DNA from: CAWBRT01 sp963696525
GTDB lineage: Bacteria > Acidobacteriota > Terriglobia > Terriglobales > Acidobacteriaceae
NCBI GenBank assembly: GCA_963696525.1
Contig: CAVOKO010000008.1
Coordinates: forward strand, 630,366-694,365
Length of the DNA: 64,000 bases
Direction of reading: 5' to 3'
Part shown: positions 16,584 through 25,766 of the stretch, in pieces
Position numbering within the stretch: the stretch's first letter is position 1
Layout: every line of letters starts with the position of its first letter
Made by a program: the position numbers and the translations under genes
Notes under the pieces: generated by a model
Told to the model about the DNA's origin: nothing
Database searches by the model: none
What the model saw: the letters and a program-made list of their open reading frames with translations, nothing else

Positions 16584-17639
16584 TTACGGCTTCTGTCCGA
16601 TGCGGTGATGAATCCAACCATCCAGCCAGTCGGCGATTGCCAGGCTGTTCTTGTCTTGCATCAGCATGTGGGAATTGCCATGAATTCCAACATCGGGCAG
16701 CAGAATCAGCTCTGCCTTGCCGCCAGCCGCGTTGGCCGCCTGCACGAAATCGCGGCAGAGTTTCAGGCGTGGCGCCCAGCGAGTTGACTTGTCAACATTG
16801 TCGGCGAATAGCACCAGGATCGGCAGGCCCTTGAACGGGGCCATGTTATCCGTGCTGTCCGGGCAGGCGGCGGGTTCGATGGCTATAATTCCGGCCACGC
16901 CCTTGGTACTGAGCACCGCCGTCTGAAACGGATAGATGCCGGACTGCGAGTGGCTCACCAGTACGGTGCCGCCCAGTTTTTGGGCCAGTTCAGACAGTGC
17001 CGGAACCGTCGGATTGGGCGTGGGCAGGGTGTCCAACCAGTCTGGCACCATCTGCTTCCAGAACTCCGTCTGCGCCTCCAGCGGGAACTGCATGCCGGGG
17101 AACACCTTCGGGTATTCCGGACCGAAGCGGAAAATGGTCCAGGCTCCCTCGCGCCCAGCCGAGAACACTACTGGCAGTTGATCGATTGGCGCCTTATTGG
17201 TCTTGACCGCGTTGATCGCGGACGGACTGGCGGCCGAGCGGCCGCGCCATGCCTGGTCGACGACATACACCGGGAAGCCCTTGCGGGCAAAATATTCATC
17301 CCAGCCCATGCGGCCGTCGGGTGTCGTTTCCCATGTCTTGCCGGTCAGGCAGCAACCATGAATCAGGGTAAGCGGATAATGCCGCCCGGCGCCGACCGGC
17401 ACTTGGTAATGGACGTACACCTGATCGACGGTGATCGTGCCGGACGCTGGATATTTGGACTGGGTGGAGAGCGTATCGGACTGCACGTCGCGCCCGCCGA
17501 CAAAGAAGCTGCCCTCCTTCTCCAGCATCAGTGGCGCCGAAGCTGGCGCGGGCTTTTTCTGAGCCGCCGCGGGCAATGCAGCGGAGGCAGCCATCAGCAG
17601 TACTGCAACGATCCGTAGAAAGCGAGACGGTATGGACAT
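16584..17639 (-). CDS. Secreted alpha/beta-hydrolase, esterase 713-like
   Basis: The 351-residue protein has a signal peptide (residues 1-26, cleaved after AAA in LPAAAQKKP). It shows the pattern of the esterase-713-like group: GCCLTGKTWETTPDGRMGWD as the oxyanion region, VVDQAWRGRS, and the nucleophile elbow VSHSQSGIYP; the late HGNSHMLMQD supplies the catalytic His. The ATG at 17639 is backed by AGGAGG, so the open frame upstream to 18173 is not part of the gene. Substrate unknown; probably a periplasmic ester hydrolase. Confidence 0.85.
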   Translation of the reverse strand: MSIPSRFLRIVAVLLMAASAALPAAAQKKPAPASAPLMLEKEGSFFVGGRDVQSDTLSTQSKYPASGTITVDQVYVHYQVPVGAGRHYPLTLIHGCCLTGKTWETTPDGRMGWDEYFARKGFPVYVVDQAWRGRSAASPSAINAVKTNKAPIDQLPVVFSAGREGAWTIFRFGPEYPKVFPGMQFPLEAQTEFWKQMVPDWLDTLPTPNPTVPALSELAQKLGGTVLVSHSQSGIYPFQTAVLSTKGVAGIIAIEPAACPDSTDNMAPFKGLPILVLFADNVDKSTRWAPRLKLCRDFVQAANAAGGKAELILLPDVGIHGNSHMLMQDKNSLAIADWLDGWIHHRIGQKP

Positions 17640-18300
17640 GAAACCTCCTGATCTTCTTGGTTGATCCGGCATGACATGGATGACAGGCAAAATCCAACCG
17701 AACCATCGGGCAACAATCGCGAGCCAAATGGCAGCGGCGATAAGCATTGCGGACAACAGGAATGTGAACACTGAGGGTGCTCCGACTGCCGTGTCGTTCC
17801 TCTCGGGAAGCACAATTGTGATTCGGAGCTGCCGCGCAGTCAACCGCAAATGCGGAGACTGCGGCGCAAAAGCCCGCGACGTCAACTTTGAAGAGCGGCG
17901 AGTGATGGCCACTGGGCTTGACAGTTTGAGTCCAGGGCAGCAGTATTGCGGTATGAACTGCGACCTCAGCTCATCGCTTGAGCCTGAAAAGAAAGAGACA
18001 CCGAGTAGCGAGCAGACGGAACCGCAACCGCACTGCGGATACTCGGGCGGCTGCGGTGGAGACCCGGCCAATTGCTCGCAAAACCAGCCTACGGACAAGC
18101 CGGATACGAATCGAACGCGGCAATCAGATTCGAGTGGGTAACTCCAGCCTGGTGATAGGCTGTTGCGGAGCAAACCTGCTGGGAATGTCGAACAATTTAC
18201 GGTTGAACGCTCTTTGCGATGAACTGGCCCGTCCAGTGGTCATTGTTTTAAGTGATGCCGCCGATACCCTACTAAAATGATCAAAACATCAGGAGGCAAT
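17640..18300. other. Intergenic stretch, no supported gene
   Basis: About 660 bases. A 156-codon frame on + (17671-18141) and an in-frame extension of the esterase on - both run through it, but neither has a ribosome site or a family motif. A short hydrophobic minus-strand stretch near 17690-17790 might be a relic of a membrane protein. Confidence 0.4.
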
Positions 18301-18600
18301 ATGGCGAAGTCGGGCCATACATATTCGGTCTATGTGGATGACAACTACCACTACATGGACGAAGAGGCACGATACAAGCTGGGTGATTTCGCCACTCTGG
18401 ACGATGCGGTTGCGGCTTGCAAACGCATAGTAGACGGGTTTCTCAAGGTCGAGGTTCCACTTGATATAACAGCGGCGGAACGGTACGAGCAGTATACGGG
18501 GTTTGGACCGGACCCATTCATCGTGACCGATGATCCTGGGGCTGGAAGTCCGCCATTTTCGGCCTGGAGCTATGCGAAAGAACGATGTGAGGGCGGATGA
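18301..18600 (+). CDS. Small conserved hypothetical protein, 99 residues
   Basis: The ATG at 18301 is preceded by AGGAGG (18291-18296). The product, beginning MAKSGHTYSVYVDDNYHYMD, is acidic and aromatic-rich with YVDDNYHYMDEEARYKLG, LDDAVAACKRIVD and FGPDPFIV followed by FSAWSYAKERC. This pattern is known from a family of uncharacterised bacterial proteins of about 100 residues. The fold is probably a small alpha/beta domain in the cytoplasm. No function can be given. Confidence 0.75.
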   Translation: MAKSGHTYSVYVDDNYHYMDEEARYKLGDFATLDDAVAACKRIVDGFLKVEVPLDITAAERYEQYTGFGPDPFIVTDDPGAGSPPFSAWSYAKERCEGG

Positions 18601-18960
18601 TTTTTGGGGTGGTCGAGTGCCGTTGTAGTTTCTGTGGCGCCAGATGATTGCTTGGTGGGCAGGTGGTTATTTATGAGACTGGTACCTGCTCGGTAGCACC
18701 CGTTACATGACATGTTACCTAGATAGAGATTGAGATAGAGATCAGGTTCTCACCATTCTTTTTTATGTGCTTGTTAGACTGCACACAGATATAGGGAGCT
18801 GTGGTTGAACGTATAGCCCTGCCTCATGTCGCCGTAAGCTGGCAGGGAGTACATCGTACTCGATACAGGCTCCAAGGCTGCCCCCATCCCACGGTGTACG
18901 TCAAAGCTACTAGCGTCGCCTACCTGCCCGGCCAGCGTTGATCTTCATTTGTGCCCCGCA
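18601..18960. other. Intergenic stretch, nothing recognised
   Basis: About 360 bases, more AT-rich than the genes around it. No ORF with a ribosome site, no repeat and no clear hairpin was found. Confidence 0.4.
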
Positions 18961-19749
18961 TCATTTAGCAGGCTCCATGCCGCTCCTAGTAATGACTGAA
19001 GCGGCCGATGGCGACGCAAGGTATCGAAGCAGGGCCTTAGCGGCCTCCGGATTCTTGGAACCGACGACAACCCCTGCGGAGAACACGGTGAACTTCTGTA
19101 GCGCCGGCGGTAGCGGCCCGACTATATCAATGCCCGCTATGGGCAGAAGCTCGCTCATCTGCTGAAAACCGATCTCGGCCTCGCCTCGCGCAACCACCTT
19201 GCCTACGGGTTCGGCGGGGATACTCCTGCTCTTTCCTTTTATCTGGTCGAAGATTCCGAGGCGCGGAAACAGCTCAGTTGAGAGATAAACGCCACTGGCG
19301 CTATCGGAGTACGCGATTGATTTAGCCGCCAAAAGAGTGCGCTTAAAAGCATCCGTTGAGCTGATGTCCGGCTTGGGTGCGCCGGCGCGGACCGCCATGG
19401 CAATCCCTGAGCGCGCCAGATCGACCCTCGTATCGGGCAGCACCTTGCCTTGCTTGATCAAGTTGTTGAGCGCGTAACCGACCATGATCAATACGTCTGC
19501 AGGCTCGCCCCGCCGCAGGCGATTGGGAATCGCTTCCGGCGTTTCGCCCATAGAGGGTGCAAACACCGCTACAACCCTGTTGCCGGTGGTGCGTTCAAAC
19601 GCCGGGCCCAGATCCCGCAAAGCTGCGGAAAACCCGCCAGAGATGAACACCTTGACTTCTGTCGCTTCAGCCGCGCTCGCCAGAGTCGCCAAAAGCGCAA
19701 CGCTTGCGAAAACAATCAAGACTTTAAAAGCTACGGAGTTCGAGGTCAT
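18961..19749 (-). CDS. Periplasmic ModA-like substrate-binding protein
   Basis: The 262-residue protein has a signal peptide (residues 1-29, ending ASAAEA) and the two-lobed type 2 binding fold of molybdate-type solute receptors: VFISGGFSAALRDLGPAFER near the N-terminus, RLRRGEPADVLIMVG, and YSDSASGVYLSTELFPRLGI. Such proteins pick up molybdate, tungstate or small organic anions for an ABC importer. No modB or modC follows, so the partner must be elsewhere, or the protein may have another role. Confidence 0.85.
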   Translation of the reverse strand: MTSNSVAFKVLIVFASVALLATLASAAEATEVKVFISGGFSAALRDLGPAFERTTGNRVVAVFAPSMGETPEAIPNRLRRGEPADVLIMVGYALNNLIKQGKVLPDTRVDLARSGIAMAVRAGAPKPDISSTDAFKRTLLAAKSIAYSDSASGVYLSTELFPRLGIFDQIKGKSRSIPAEPVGKVVARGEAEIGFQQMSELLPIAGIDIVGPLPPALQKFTVFSAGVVVGSKNPEAAKALLRYLASPSAASVITRSGMEPAK

Positions 19750-20039
19750 CAGGGATCTCCTTTGGCTCCAGCACGCACTAGCTAGGCAGTTGCTCTAGTT
19801 CTTTAGCGGGCTCGGGTACGCGTAACAGCGTACACCGAAGCGGGATGAAGTTCCATCGCTGGCGAGAATGTATAGTCCGCCGCCTGAGTGTAAGGGGAGA
19901 TTGTTCGGAGCGAAGTTACAGTCTGCGTAATGTATCCGGTCTCTATCTGGAGACGAATCTCCGGGCGCACGATGATGATTCGCGCGTGCGCAGAATACTC
20001 GGGAGCTGCGGCGGCAGTTCCTCGACCACTCCGGTGGGA
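19750..20039. other. Intergenic stretch, nothing recognised
   Basis: The region before the tandem repeat carries only short arginine-rich frames on both strands. No ribosome site or known motif was seen. Confidence 0.35.
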
Positions 20040-20093
20040 ACGGCAGACACGCAGACGTCGGTGGGGACGGCAACCACGCAGGCGTCGGTGGGG
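20040..20093. repeat. 27-bp tandem duplication
   Basis: Two adjacent 27-base units (20040-20066 and 20067-20093) both end GCGTCGGTGGGG or a one-base variant and begin ACGGCA. On + they would encode a short TADTQTSVG-type repeat, but no convincing gene contains them. Confidence 0.7.
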
Positions 20094-20409
20094 GTGACGC
20101 TGAAACTGCACTAGGAAGTCATAAGCGCTATTTGAGGTGACCGGCGCTGAGCCATTTCAGGAGACAAATCTGTGCCGATGCCAAGATGCTCGCCGAACGA
20201 ACCTGAGGTCCCCTGCCTTATCAAGCCAGCAAATGCTGGCCGTTCCTCGGCAACCCTGAAAGACCACGATCTGCGCAGCCGAGCTGTGTGGCGCCATGGC
20301 GACTTCTCGGATGGCCAGTTTCACGGCAGCCGCAGGCATCGCGGTCATCAACTCGATCACTGACTTGGAGGGTACTTCGGTCCCGACATCATCCTGTTCT
20401 TCTGAAGAG

Positions 20410-21695
20410 CTAAGACGGGTTCGTGTCTTCCGACGTGTTGTCTGTGCGTTCGACGGCTCGGTCGAGTTTGTCATCCCTGAGACCGTTGTGCGGCCCGATC
20501 CAGATGAGCAGCACGAGGGCTGGCACTGTCGCCACGGTGGTCAGCAGGAAGAACGGCACCCAGCCGAACTTCTCAGCCAGCACGCCTCCTGAGGAGGCCA
20601 CCAGTGTGCGGCCAACCGACGCGAGCGAGGAAAGCAGCGCGTACTGGGTAGCGGTGAAGGCGGGCGAACATAGACTGGAGAGATAGCTTACCAACGCTGT
20701 CCCTGCCATTGCGCCAGTTACGTTTTCGGCAGTGACACACAGCGCAAGATAGCCGAGCCGATGCCCGCCTACAGCCTGCAGCACATAGAACAGGTTGCCG
20801 GCCGACTGGAGTAACGCCGCATAGGACGAGCGAGCGCCGGAAGCCAAACCGTGCCGTCACCACCCCCCCGATCAGAGCCCCCGCCACGGTCGCAAAGAAC
20901 CCGACCAGTTTGGAAACGGCGGCGATCTCGTTGAGCGAAAACCCGAGCGAGATGTAAAGCGGCGTCGCCATCACTCCCGCCAGCGCTTCCCCCAACTTGT
21001 AGCCGACAATGAAGATCAGGATGACCAGCCAAAGCGGCCGGCGCATGAAATCGGTGAAGGGGCCCGTCACTGCGGTGGCGAGCGCATTGGCGAACTCCCT
21101 CCCATCCGGCTGCCCTGGTACGCGCAGTTTCCGCCGCCACTTTCGGCTCGGGGCCAAACAGGAACACCAGCATTCCCACGCCAACCAGCGCCGCCATCGT
21201 GGCATAGGCCGCGAACCACCCGGCGCGCGCCGCGATCACCAGCGAGCCCGCTCCGGAAACCAGCATGGCAAGCCGGTAGCCGGTTTGGATCATGCCCGCA
21301 CCGGGACCCTGCAGGTCCAGCTCCAGGATCTCCACGCGCCAAGCATCAATGACGATATCCTGGCTCGCGGATAGAAACGCGACGAGCAGCGACAGGGCGC
21401 ACATGAGAGTCAAGTTGTGCCGTGGATTGCACGATCCCAGGGCGAGTATTGCGCCGATCAACATGATCTGGATCGTGATTCCCCAACCGCGCCGCCGCCC
21501 CAACGGCAGCGGTGGTGGAAGGCAATCAATCAGCGGCGACCACAGGAACTTGAACGCGTAGGGCGTGCCGACCAGGGCGAAGGCGCCGATCGCTGCTCGC
21601 CGCACACCCGCTGTCGCCAGCCACGCTGACAGGGTCGAGTAAGTGAGCAGGAGCGGCAGGCCGCTGGTGAACCCGAGTACCAATACCCGCAGCAC
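20410..21695 (-). pseudogene. ampG: AmpG-like muropeptide permease (MFS), at least two frameshifts
   Basis: Three overlapping minus-strand frames together give one AmpG protein. Frame one from 21695: VLVLGFTSGLPLLLTYSTLS, LIDCLPPPLPLGRRRGW, SQDIVIDAWRVEIL. Frame two after about 21100: PLWLVILIFIVGYKLGEALA and GFSLNEIAAVSKLVGFF. Frame three after about 20812: LQSAGNLFYVLQAVGG and SSLCSPAFTATQYALLSSLA. AmpG imports anhydro-muropeptides for cell-wall recycling. The first break is in a G-rich run (21095-21105). The true start may be the ATG near 21778 (MKELSGNTEGR), which would need one more shift. Homopolymer positions suggest sequence error rather than decay. Confidence 0.75.
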
Positions 21696-22492
21696 GCGCC
21701 TGTTCAGTGTAGGCCGTGACCGAGCGATGCCAGTTAGTTGCGGCGCGCCCTTCGGTGTTGCCGGACAATTCCTTCATCGTAATCTTTGGGCACCCTGCTT
21801 CAGCTTCTTGAATGAAAGACCGTTGTGAGCGATTACGTTGTCGATCAGGCCACGGCCCGGAATCAGCCATGCTTTCAGGCCGATGGCTTCGTAGACAACA
21901 AAAGCAAGCGGCTGTCCAGCGAGCGGCTTGCCGACATCTTTCCTATATCGGCCGTGGTAACGTTGGATTCATCCGCCACCTTGAATTCCCAGATCGTCGG
22001 TGCGTCGAGGTTGCCGGACGCGTTATTCGGAATGGCGACGGCGACCTGGGTGTCGACCCCTTTGTCCTTCGCGGCGGTTTGGACGAAGTCGAAACCTCTG
22101 ATAGAGGCACGCCTCCGGCTCAGCATGAAGCGTAAAGCACTTCCAATGGCAGCCAGTTGGCAGACTGATCCGCACGACGCACTTGAACACTGATCGAGCC
22201 GTCTCCGAATATCCACCAAAGACTACATCCGTTGATACAAAACTGTCGAGCCGCTGTGACGTTAACTGCACGGGAAGAGCGTTGCCTTGGGGTGACGCCG
22301 ACAACGGCATCAGGAAACGACTAGCCTCTAGCCAGCTCGCGGACAAAGCGTTTAGTCCCGAGAAATCGACTAGTGTCCCTGCAGTGGTCGAGAGCCTAAA
22401 AGGCGAAGCCAAGGTGAGTCAGCATCTGAATAAGGGGGAGCGGGTCCACCAAGACCAGGTGGTGAGTCGTTAGCATTACCTGCCAGCTCGTC
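21696..22492. other. Stretch with degraded or uncertain coding sequence
   Basis: Minus-strand frames at 22412-22100 (LSTTAGTLVDFSGLNALSAS) and 22120-21875 (GVDTQVAVAIPNNASGNLDA) have protein-like composition and could be two halves of one frameshifted gene of about 170 residues. Competing plus-strand frames cover the same bases, no start signal is obvious and no family is recognised. Confidence 0.3.
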
Positions 22493-22705
22493 TCAGCAGC
22501 CAGTGAGTAGAGGTGCTCTTTTGCTTCGGGGATCGTTCGGCCTTCCCCGTCTCAGCGGCAGCGCTCGGCGCACTTGCCGCAGGATGGAGGCTTTGAGCGC
22601 CTTTGGGTCGCGGGTAATCTCCGGGGCATAGTGTCGGCGGATTTGCGCAGCAAAGTCGCGAGTGAGGGTTTCCAACGTTTTCAACAAAAATGGAGACCCC
22701 GCCAC
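22493..22705 (-). pseudogene. Possible fragment of an uncharacterised gene
   Basis: A 70-codon frame encodes LETLTRDFAAQIRRHYAPEI and LKASILRQVRRALPLRRGRP, a helical, basic, protein-like sequence with no matching downstream continuation. It lies between a decayed stretch and a tRNA gene, a common place for integrated and decayed DNA. No function recognised. Confidence 0.25.
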
Positions 22706-22835
22706 GGAAACGGGGGCCCCACATTATTCACCACATTGTCGGAATCTGGTTCGTTCGCAGTGGCTACATTTTGCAGTTCAGTCCAGTACGAATCGGGGCT
22801 GTTTGTCGGATGGGAGTCAAGTGCTTTGATAAGAT

Positions 22836-22909
22836 TGGCTGCCCCCCAGGGATTCGAACCCCGATATGCTGATCCAGAGTCAGCTGTCCTGCCGTTGAAC
22901 GAGGGGGCA
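22836..22909 (-). tRNA. tRNA-Gln (anticodon CUG)
   Basis: The minus strand folds into a complete cloverleaf of 74 bases: acceptor TGCCCCC pairing with GGGGGCA, anticodon arm GCTGA-CTCTGGA-TCAGC with anticodon CTG, T-arm CGGGG-TTCGAAT-CCCTG, discriminator G and an encoded CCA end. CTG reads the glutamine codon CAG. No other tRNA is nearby. Confidence 0.95.
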
Positions 22910-23191
22910 GCGTGCGAGCCGCGCCGTCAATGAAAATCAGGCGTCAGATAAGACTTCTCAATCATAAATGTGCCTGCAGAGTGCGTCAACTGCATCGCTA
23001 TCGCCGTCGCTTTCTGGTTGCCTTCTTAGCGCTGTGCGCTGGTGATCGGCGTTCCGGCGTTCTTCGGCGGCCGCCTCGGGGTCCCCGGCACGCGCCTTGG
23101 TTTGCACGTGATCGGGCAAACCAAGTGAGACGCTACGGAATGCGTCAGAGCTCGAGCGCAATGGCTTGTAGGCTTACCTTAGAGCAAGCCG

Positions 23192-23211
23192 GTTTTTCAG
23201 CAGCCTGCTAC
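23192..23211. repeat. Solo end of the MITE family at the 3' end of a thioesterase gene
   Basis: GTTTTTCAGCAGCCTGCTAC agrees at 18 of 20 positions with the reverse complement of the left MITE end at 4896 and at 17 of 20 with the right end. No matching second end or interior is present within 300 bases. The stop codon of the neighbouring thioesterase gene lies inside it. Confidence 0.5.
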
Positions 23212-23708
23212 ACCTGCATCGCACCGCTCAGCGGCGGAGGCCAATCCAGCTTTTCGTGCCGCGCGAGGATGTCATCGGCCTTGCGGGCTATCTCCTCTGG
23301 AAATGGCGCGGTTTTGCGCACCCCGAGGTCGGCGAACGCGTTCATGCACTCAAAGATTGCGGCCAGTTTGCCTCGGGTTACGTTTACCATGAACATCAGG
23401 TAGTGCAGACGCTTGGCCGAGCGCGCAACCAATCTCATATAGACCGCCACCTCTTCGCCCGGGTTCACTTCGCTTAGAAAGTGCATATGATGTTCCAGGT
23501 CGAAGGTGCCGGTCCCGTGCTGGCTGTGGTATTCGCGGGTTAAACCGATTTGGTCGTGCAAAACGTCTCCCGCATCGTCGAAAATTGCCACGTACCAGCG
23601 CATGTTCATGTGGCCGTTTTCATCGCGGTATGCTTCGGGCACCGACATTTTCAGACAGGCGGGGCTCAGCGTTAAAATCACTTGCGGAGAAATGGGGGGC
23701 AGCTTCAT
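23208..23708 (-). CDS. Hotdog-fold acyl-CoA thioesterase
   Basis: The 166-residue protein carries the 4-hydroxybenzoyl-CoA/YbgC-type motif DENGHMNMRWYVAIFDDAGD near residue 29, in which the Asp and GHMN face the thioester. The rest (FDLEHHMHFLSEVNPGEEVAVYMRL) gives the second half of the hotdog. It should hydrolyse an acyl-CoA in the cytoplasm. Its last codons and TAG lie in a MITE end, so the original C-terminus may have been replaced by the insertion. The next gene is divergent. Confidence 0.85.
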   Translation of the reverse strand: MKLPPISPQVILTLSPACLKMSVPEAYRDENGHMNMRWYVAIFDDAGDVLHDQIGLTREYHSQHGTGTFDLEHHMHFLSEVNPGEEVAVYMRLVARSAKRLHYLMFMVNVTRGKLAAIFECMNAFADLGVRKTAPFPEEIARKADDILARHEKLDWPPPLSGAMQV

Positions 23709-23805
23709 AGCCTCATCCTACACTCCGCCCACCATGGCGCAAATCGAGGACCGGCATCTAACCGGCTGCGCAAGAATAGCTTCAAGTGAGGCCTGCAAAG
23801 GTGAC

Positions 23806-24114
23806 ATGATGAACAACGCCGAATTTCCCGAGGTCTTGCACAACGCGAACGCCCGTCGCTTTGAACTTCACGCGGGCGAATCGATGGCGCGGCTCGACTA
23901 CCGCCTCCAAAACCGCACGATTGTCCTGGCGCACACGGAAGTGCCGCCAGAGCTTGCTGGCCGCGGGCTAGGAGCGAAACTGGTCAAAGCAGCCCTGGAG
24001 TACGCCCGCGAGTCGGGCCTAAAGGTCGTTCCTCTCTGCTCCTATGCTGCCGCTTACATTGGCCGCAACCAACAATACCAGACGCTGCTCGAGCCCTCTG
24101 GCGGCAATCGCTGA
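23806..24114 (+). CDS. Small GNAT N-acetyltransferase, YjdJ-like
   Basis: A 102-residue protein of the short GCN5-related family. It shows RFELHAGESMARLDYRLQNR, then HTEVPPELAGRGLGAKLVKA with the acetyl-CoA pyrophosphate loop (RGLGAKL), and VPLCSYAAAYIGRN. The ATG at 23806 (or 23809) is preceded by AAAGG. These stand-alone domains have no well-known substrate. It is followed 50 bases later by the DUF885-like gene on the same strand. Confidence 0.85.
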   Translation: MMNNAEFPEVLHNANARRFELHAGESMARLDYRLQNRTIVLAHTEVPPELAGRGLGAKLVKAALEYARESGLKVVPLCSYAAAYIGRNQQYQTLLEPSGGNR

Positions 24115-24164
24115 GTGCGCTACCGGCAAGCCGCAATTGAAAATTGAAGATTATGGAGGCATCG

Positions 24165-25523
24165 ATGGACGAGCTTGGACGTTCGGTTGCCGAAGCCATC
24201 ATCGGTATCGACACACTTTGGGGCGGCGATGTCATATGTCCCTCCGGAAGCGGGCGGTTTATCGCCGACTCATGGTTCGCCGATGAACCGCTGCCGCGTG
24301 CCTACACCGCTTCGGCCGCCGCGCGCCTACGCGAAACCGGCGGCGTCTCCCGCCCGCGGGCCGATCGCGAAGCCGTGGATAGTTACCTGCGCCAGGTGGA
24401 CATCCCGGCAGCCATTGCCGGGATGCGCACGTCCATGCCGAAGTCCGGATCGTCTCCCGGGCGCGACGCCTTCATCGAGGGGCTTGCCGTTTGCCTGCAA
24501 GTCATGTGGGAGCTGGCGATGGAGATGCTCGGCAAGGGCGATCCGGTACCGTACGAGCGCTCGGTCGAGGCCTCCACAGGCAAGCCGCCGCAGCCTTCGC
24601 AACCGCAAGTCAAGCGGGAGCGTCTAGCCGAGTTACTCGGCAGGGCCGGGTATTCCACCGCCGCACCTGGCGGACTCTTGCGGGCCGTCGACGAGTGGCG
24701 GCGAGCACGAGTGGTCCCCATGGCATCCGTCCGCGCGCTGGGTGCCACCGTCGTCTCTTACTTCGACAACCTAACCGTCGTCAACTTGCTGCCGCACCTG
24801 CCGGCGGAGCTGGCGCGCGTGCCTCGGGCCAACATCGAATTCCTGCCGATCCAGGACGCCTGGTTTTCCGGCTCGATGAACTATATCGGACGGGCCCGCA
24901 AACCGGATGGCAGTCCGAAGTATGAAGCCAGTTACGAGATCAACGCTTCACTCCAGATTTCCGTGCCGGAGTTCGAGCAACTGGTAAGCCACGAAGTGGT
25001 GCCGGGGCACGTGACCACCTTCGCCTATCTGCAGAATCTATACGTACGCGGATTGGCTGGCTTTGAGGCGACCGTCCTGACCATGAACACACGCGCCGCC
25101 ACCCTCTTCGAGGGCTTAGCCAACAATGCCATCCTGATCGCGCACGGCGTGACTGAAATCGAAGAGTTGCCCGACGAAGATTTGCAGATCGGGGTGCTCC
25201 TCGCCCTGCTTCAGGACGACGCCAAGAATCAATCATCGTTTTTTACCTGGGCTGAAGGTCGGAAGAAAGAGGAGGTGGCACCGATTTTGCGCCGCGATTT
25301 CCTCGTCAGCGAAGAGCGAGCCGATAAGCTCTCGGGCGCCTGGGGACGGCATCCTCTGCTCGGCCGCATGTACCTGCCGGCCTACCGCTCCGGCACCGAA
25401 AAGGTGGCCGAGCTACGGCGAAAGTATCCGCCCGAGCGCGTTCTGCCGGCAATCTATGGCTGCTTAGGGTTGGTCGATATCGTAACCGTTGAGCAGACGC
25501 TGAACCGCAAGCACCAAGTCTGA
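24165..25523 (+). CDS. DUF885-like putative metallopeptidase
   Basis: A 452-residue protein without a signal peptide. The best landmark is QLVSHEVVPGHVTTFAYLQN (near residue 275), which matches the HExxPGH zinc-binding helix of the DUF885 group of gluzincin-like peptidases. A Glu in GFEATV or FEGLA further on could be the third ligand. The ATG at 24165 is chosen because GGAGG precedes it by five bases; an upstream TTG at 24144 is open but lacks a site. It is likely cytoplasmic. Substrate unknown. Confidence 0.8.
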   Translation: MDELGRSVAEAIIGIDTLWGGDVICPSGSGRFIADSWFADEPLPRAYTASAAARLRETGGVSRPRADREAVDSYLRQVDIPAAIAGMRTSMPKSGSSPGRDAFIEGLAVCLQVMWELAMEMLGKGDPVPYERSVEASTGKPPQPSQPQVKRERLAELLGRAGYSTAAPGGLLRAVDEWRRARVVPMASVRALGATVVSYFDNLTVVNLLPHLPAELARVPRANIEFLPIQDAWFSGSMNYIGRARKPDGSPKYEASYEINASLQISVPEFEQLVSHEVVPGHVTTFAYLQNLYVRGLAGFEATVLTMNTRAATLFEGLANNAILIAHGVTEIEELPDEDLQIGVLLALLQDDAKNQSSFFTWAEGRKKEEVAPILRRDFLVSEERADKLSGAWGRHPLLGRMYLPAYRSGTEKVAELRRKYPPERVLPAIYGCLGLVDIVTVEQTLNRKHQV

Positions 25524-25766
25524 CGGCCACGTGGTTGGATTTTTTTCAGGCGAGGTCGGGTTGGGGTTGAAGTGTTTCGAGTGCTTTGCCGATGTAGTAG
25601 AGGCAAGCATTGCGGCACTTGCTTGCGCGAGTTACATCGCGGTCACTACCTCCCGGCACACTGCGAACCAGGCGGGCCGATCAAGCCCGCCTTGATTTCC
25701 GCCTTCCAGACTTCGCTTTGCCCGCGAATCCAGACCAGATGCTGAAATCGCTTAGAATAGCTGGCG

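Noticed and set aside
16328..16621. Short frames on both strands across the 45-bp tandem repeat
   Set aside because: Their sequence is a product of the repeat unit (SHQRACRGP-type repetition) and has no start signal.
17671..18141. Plus-strand 156-codon frame
   Set aside because: No ribosome site, no family motif; the opposite strand is equally open, so it is probably a GC-driven open frame.
21825..22193. Plus-strand 122-codon frame
   Set aside because: Minus-strand frames over the same bases look at least as protein-like, and neither is supported by a start signal or a known family.
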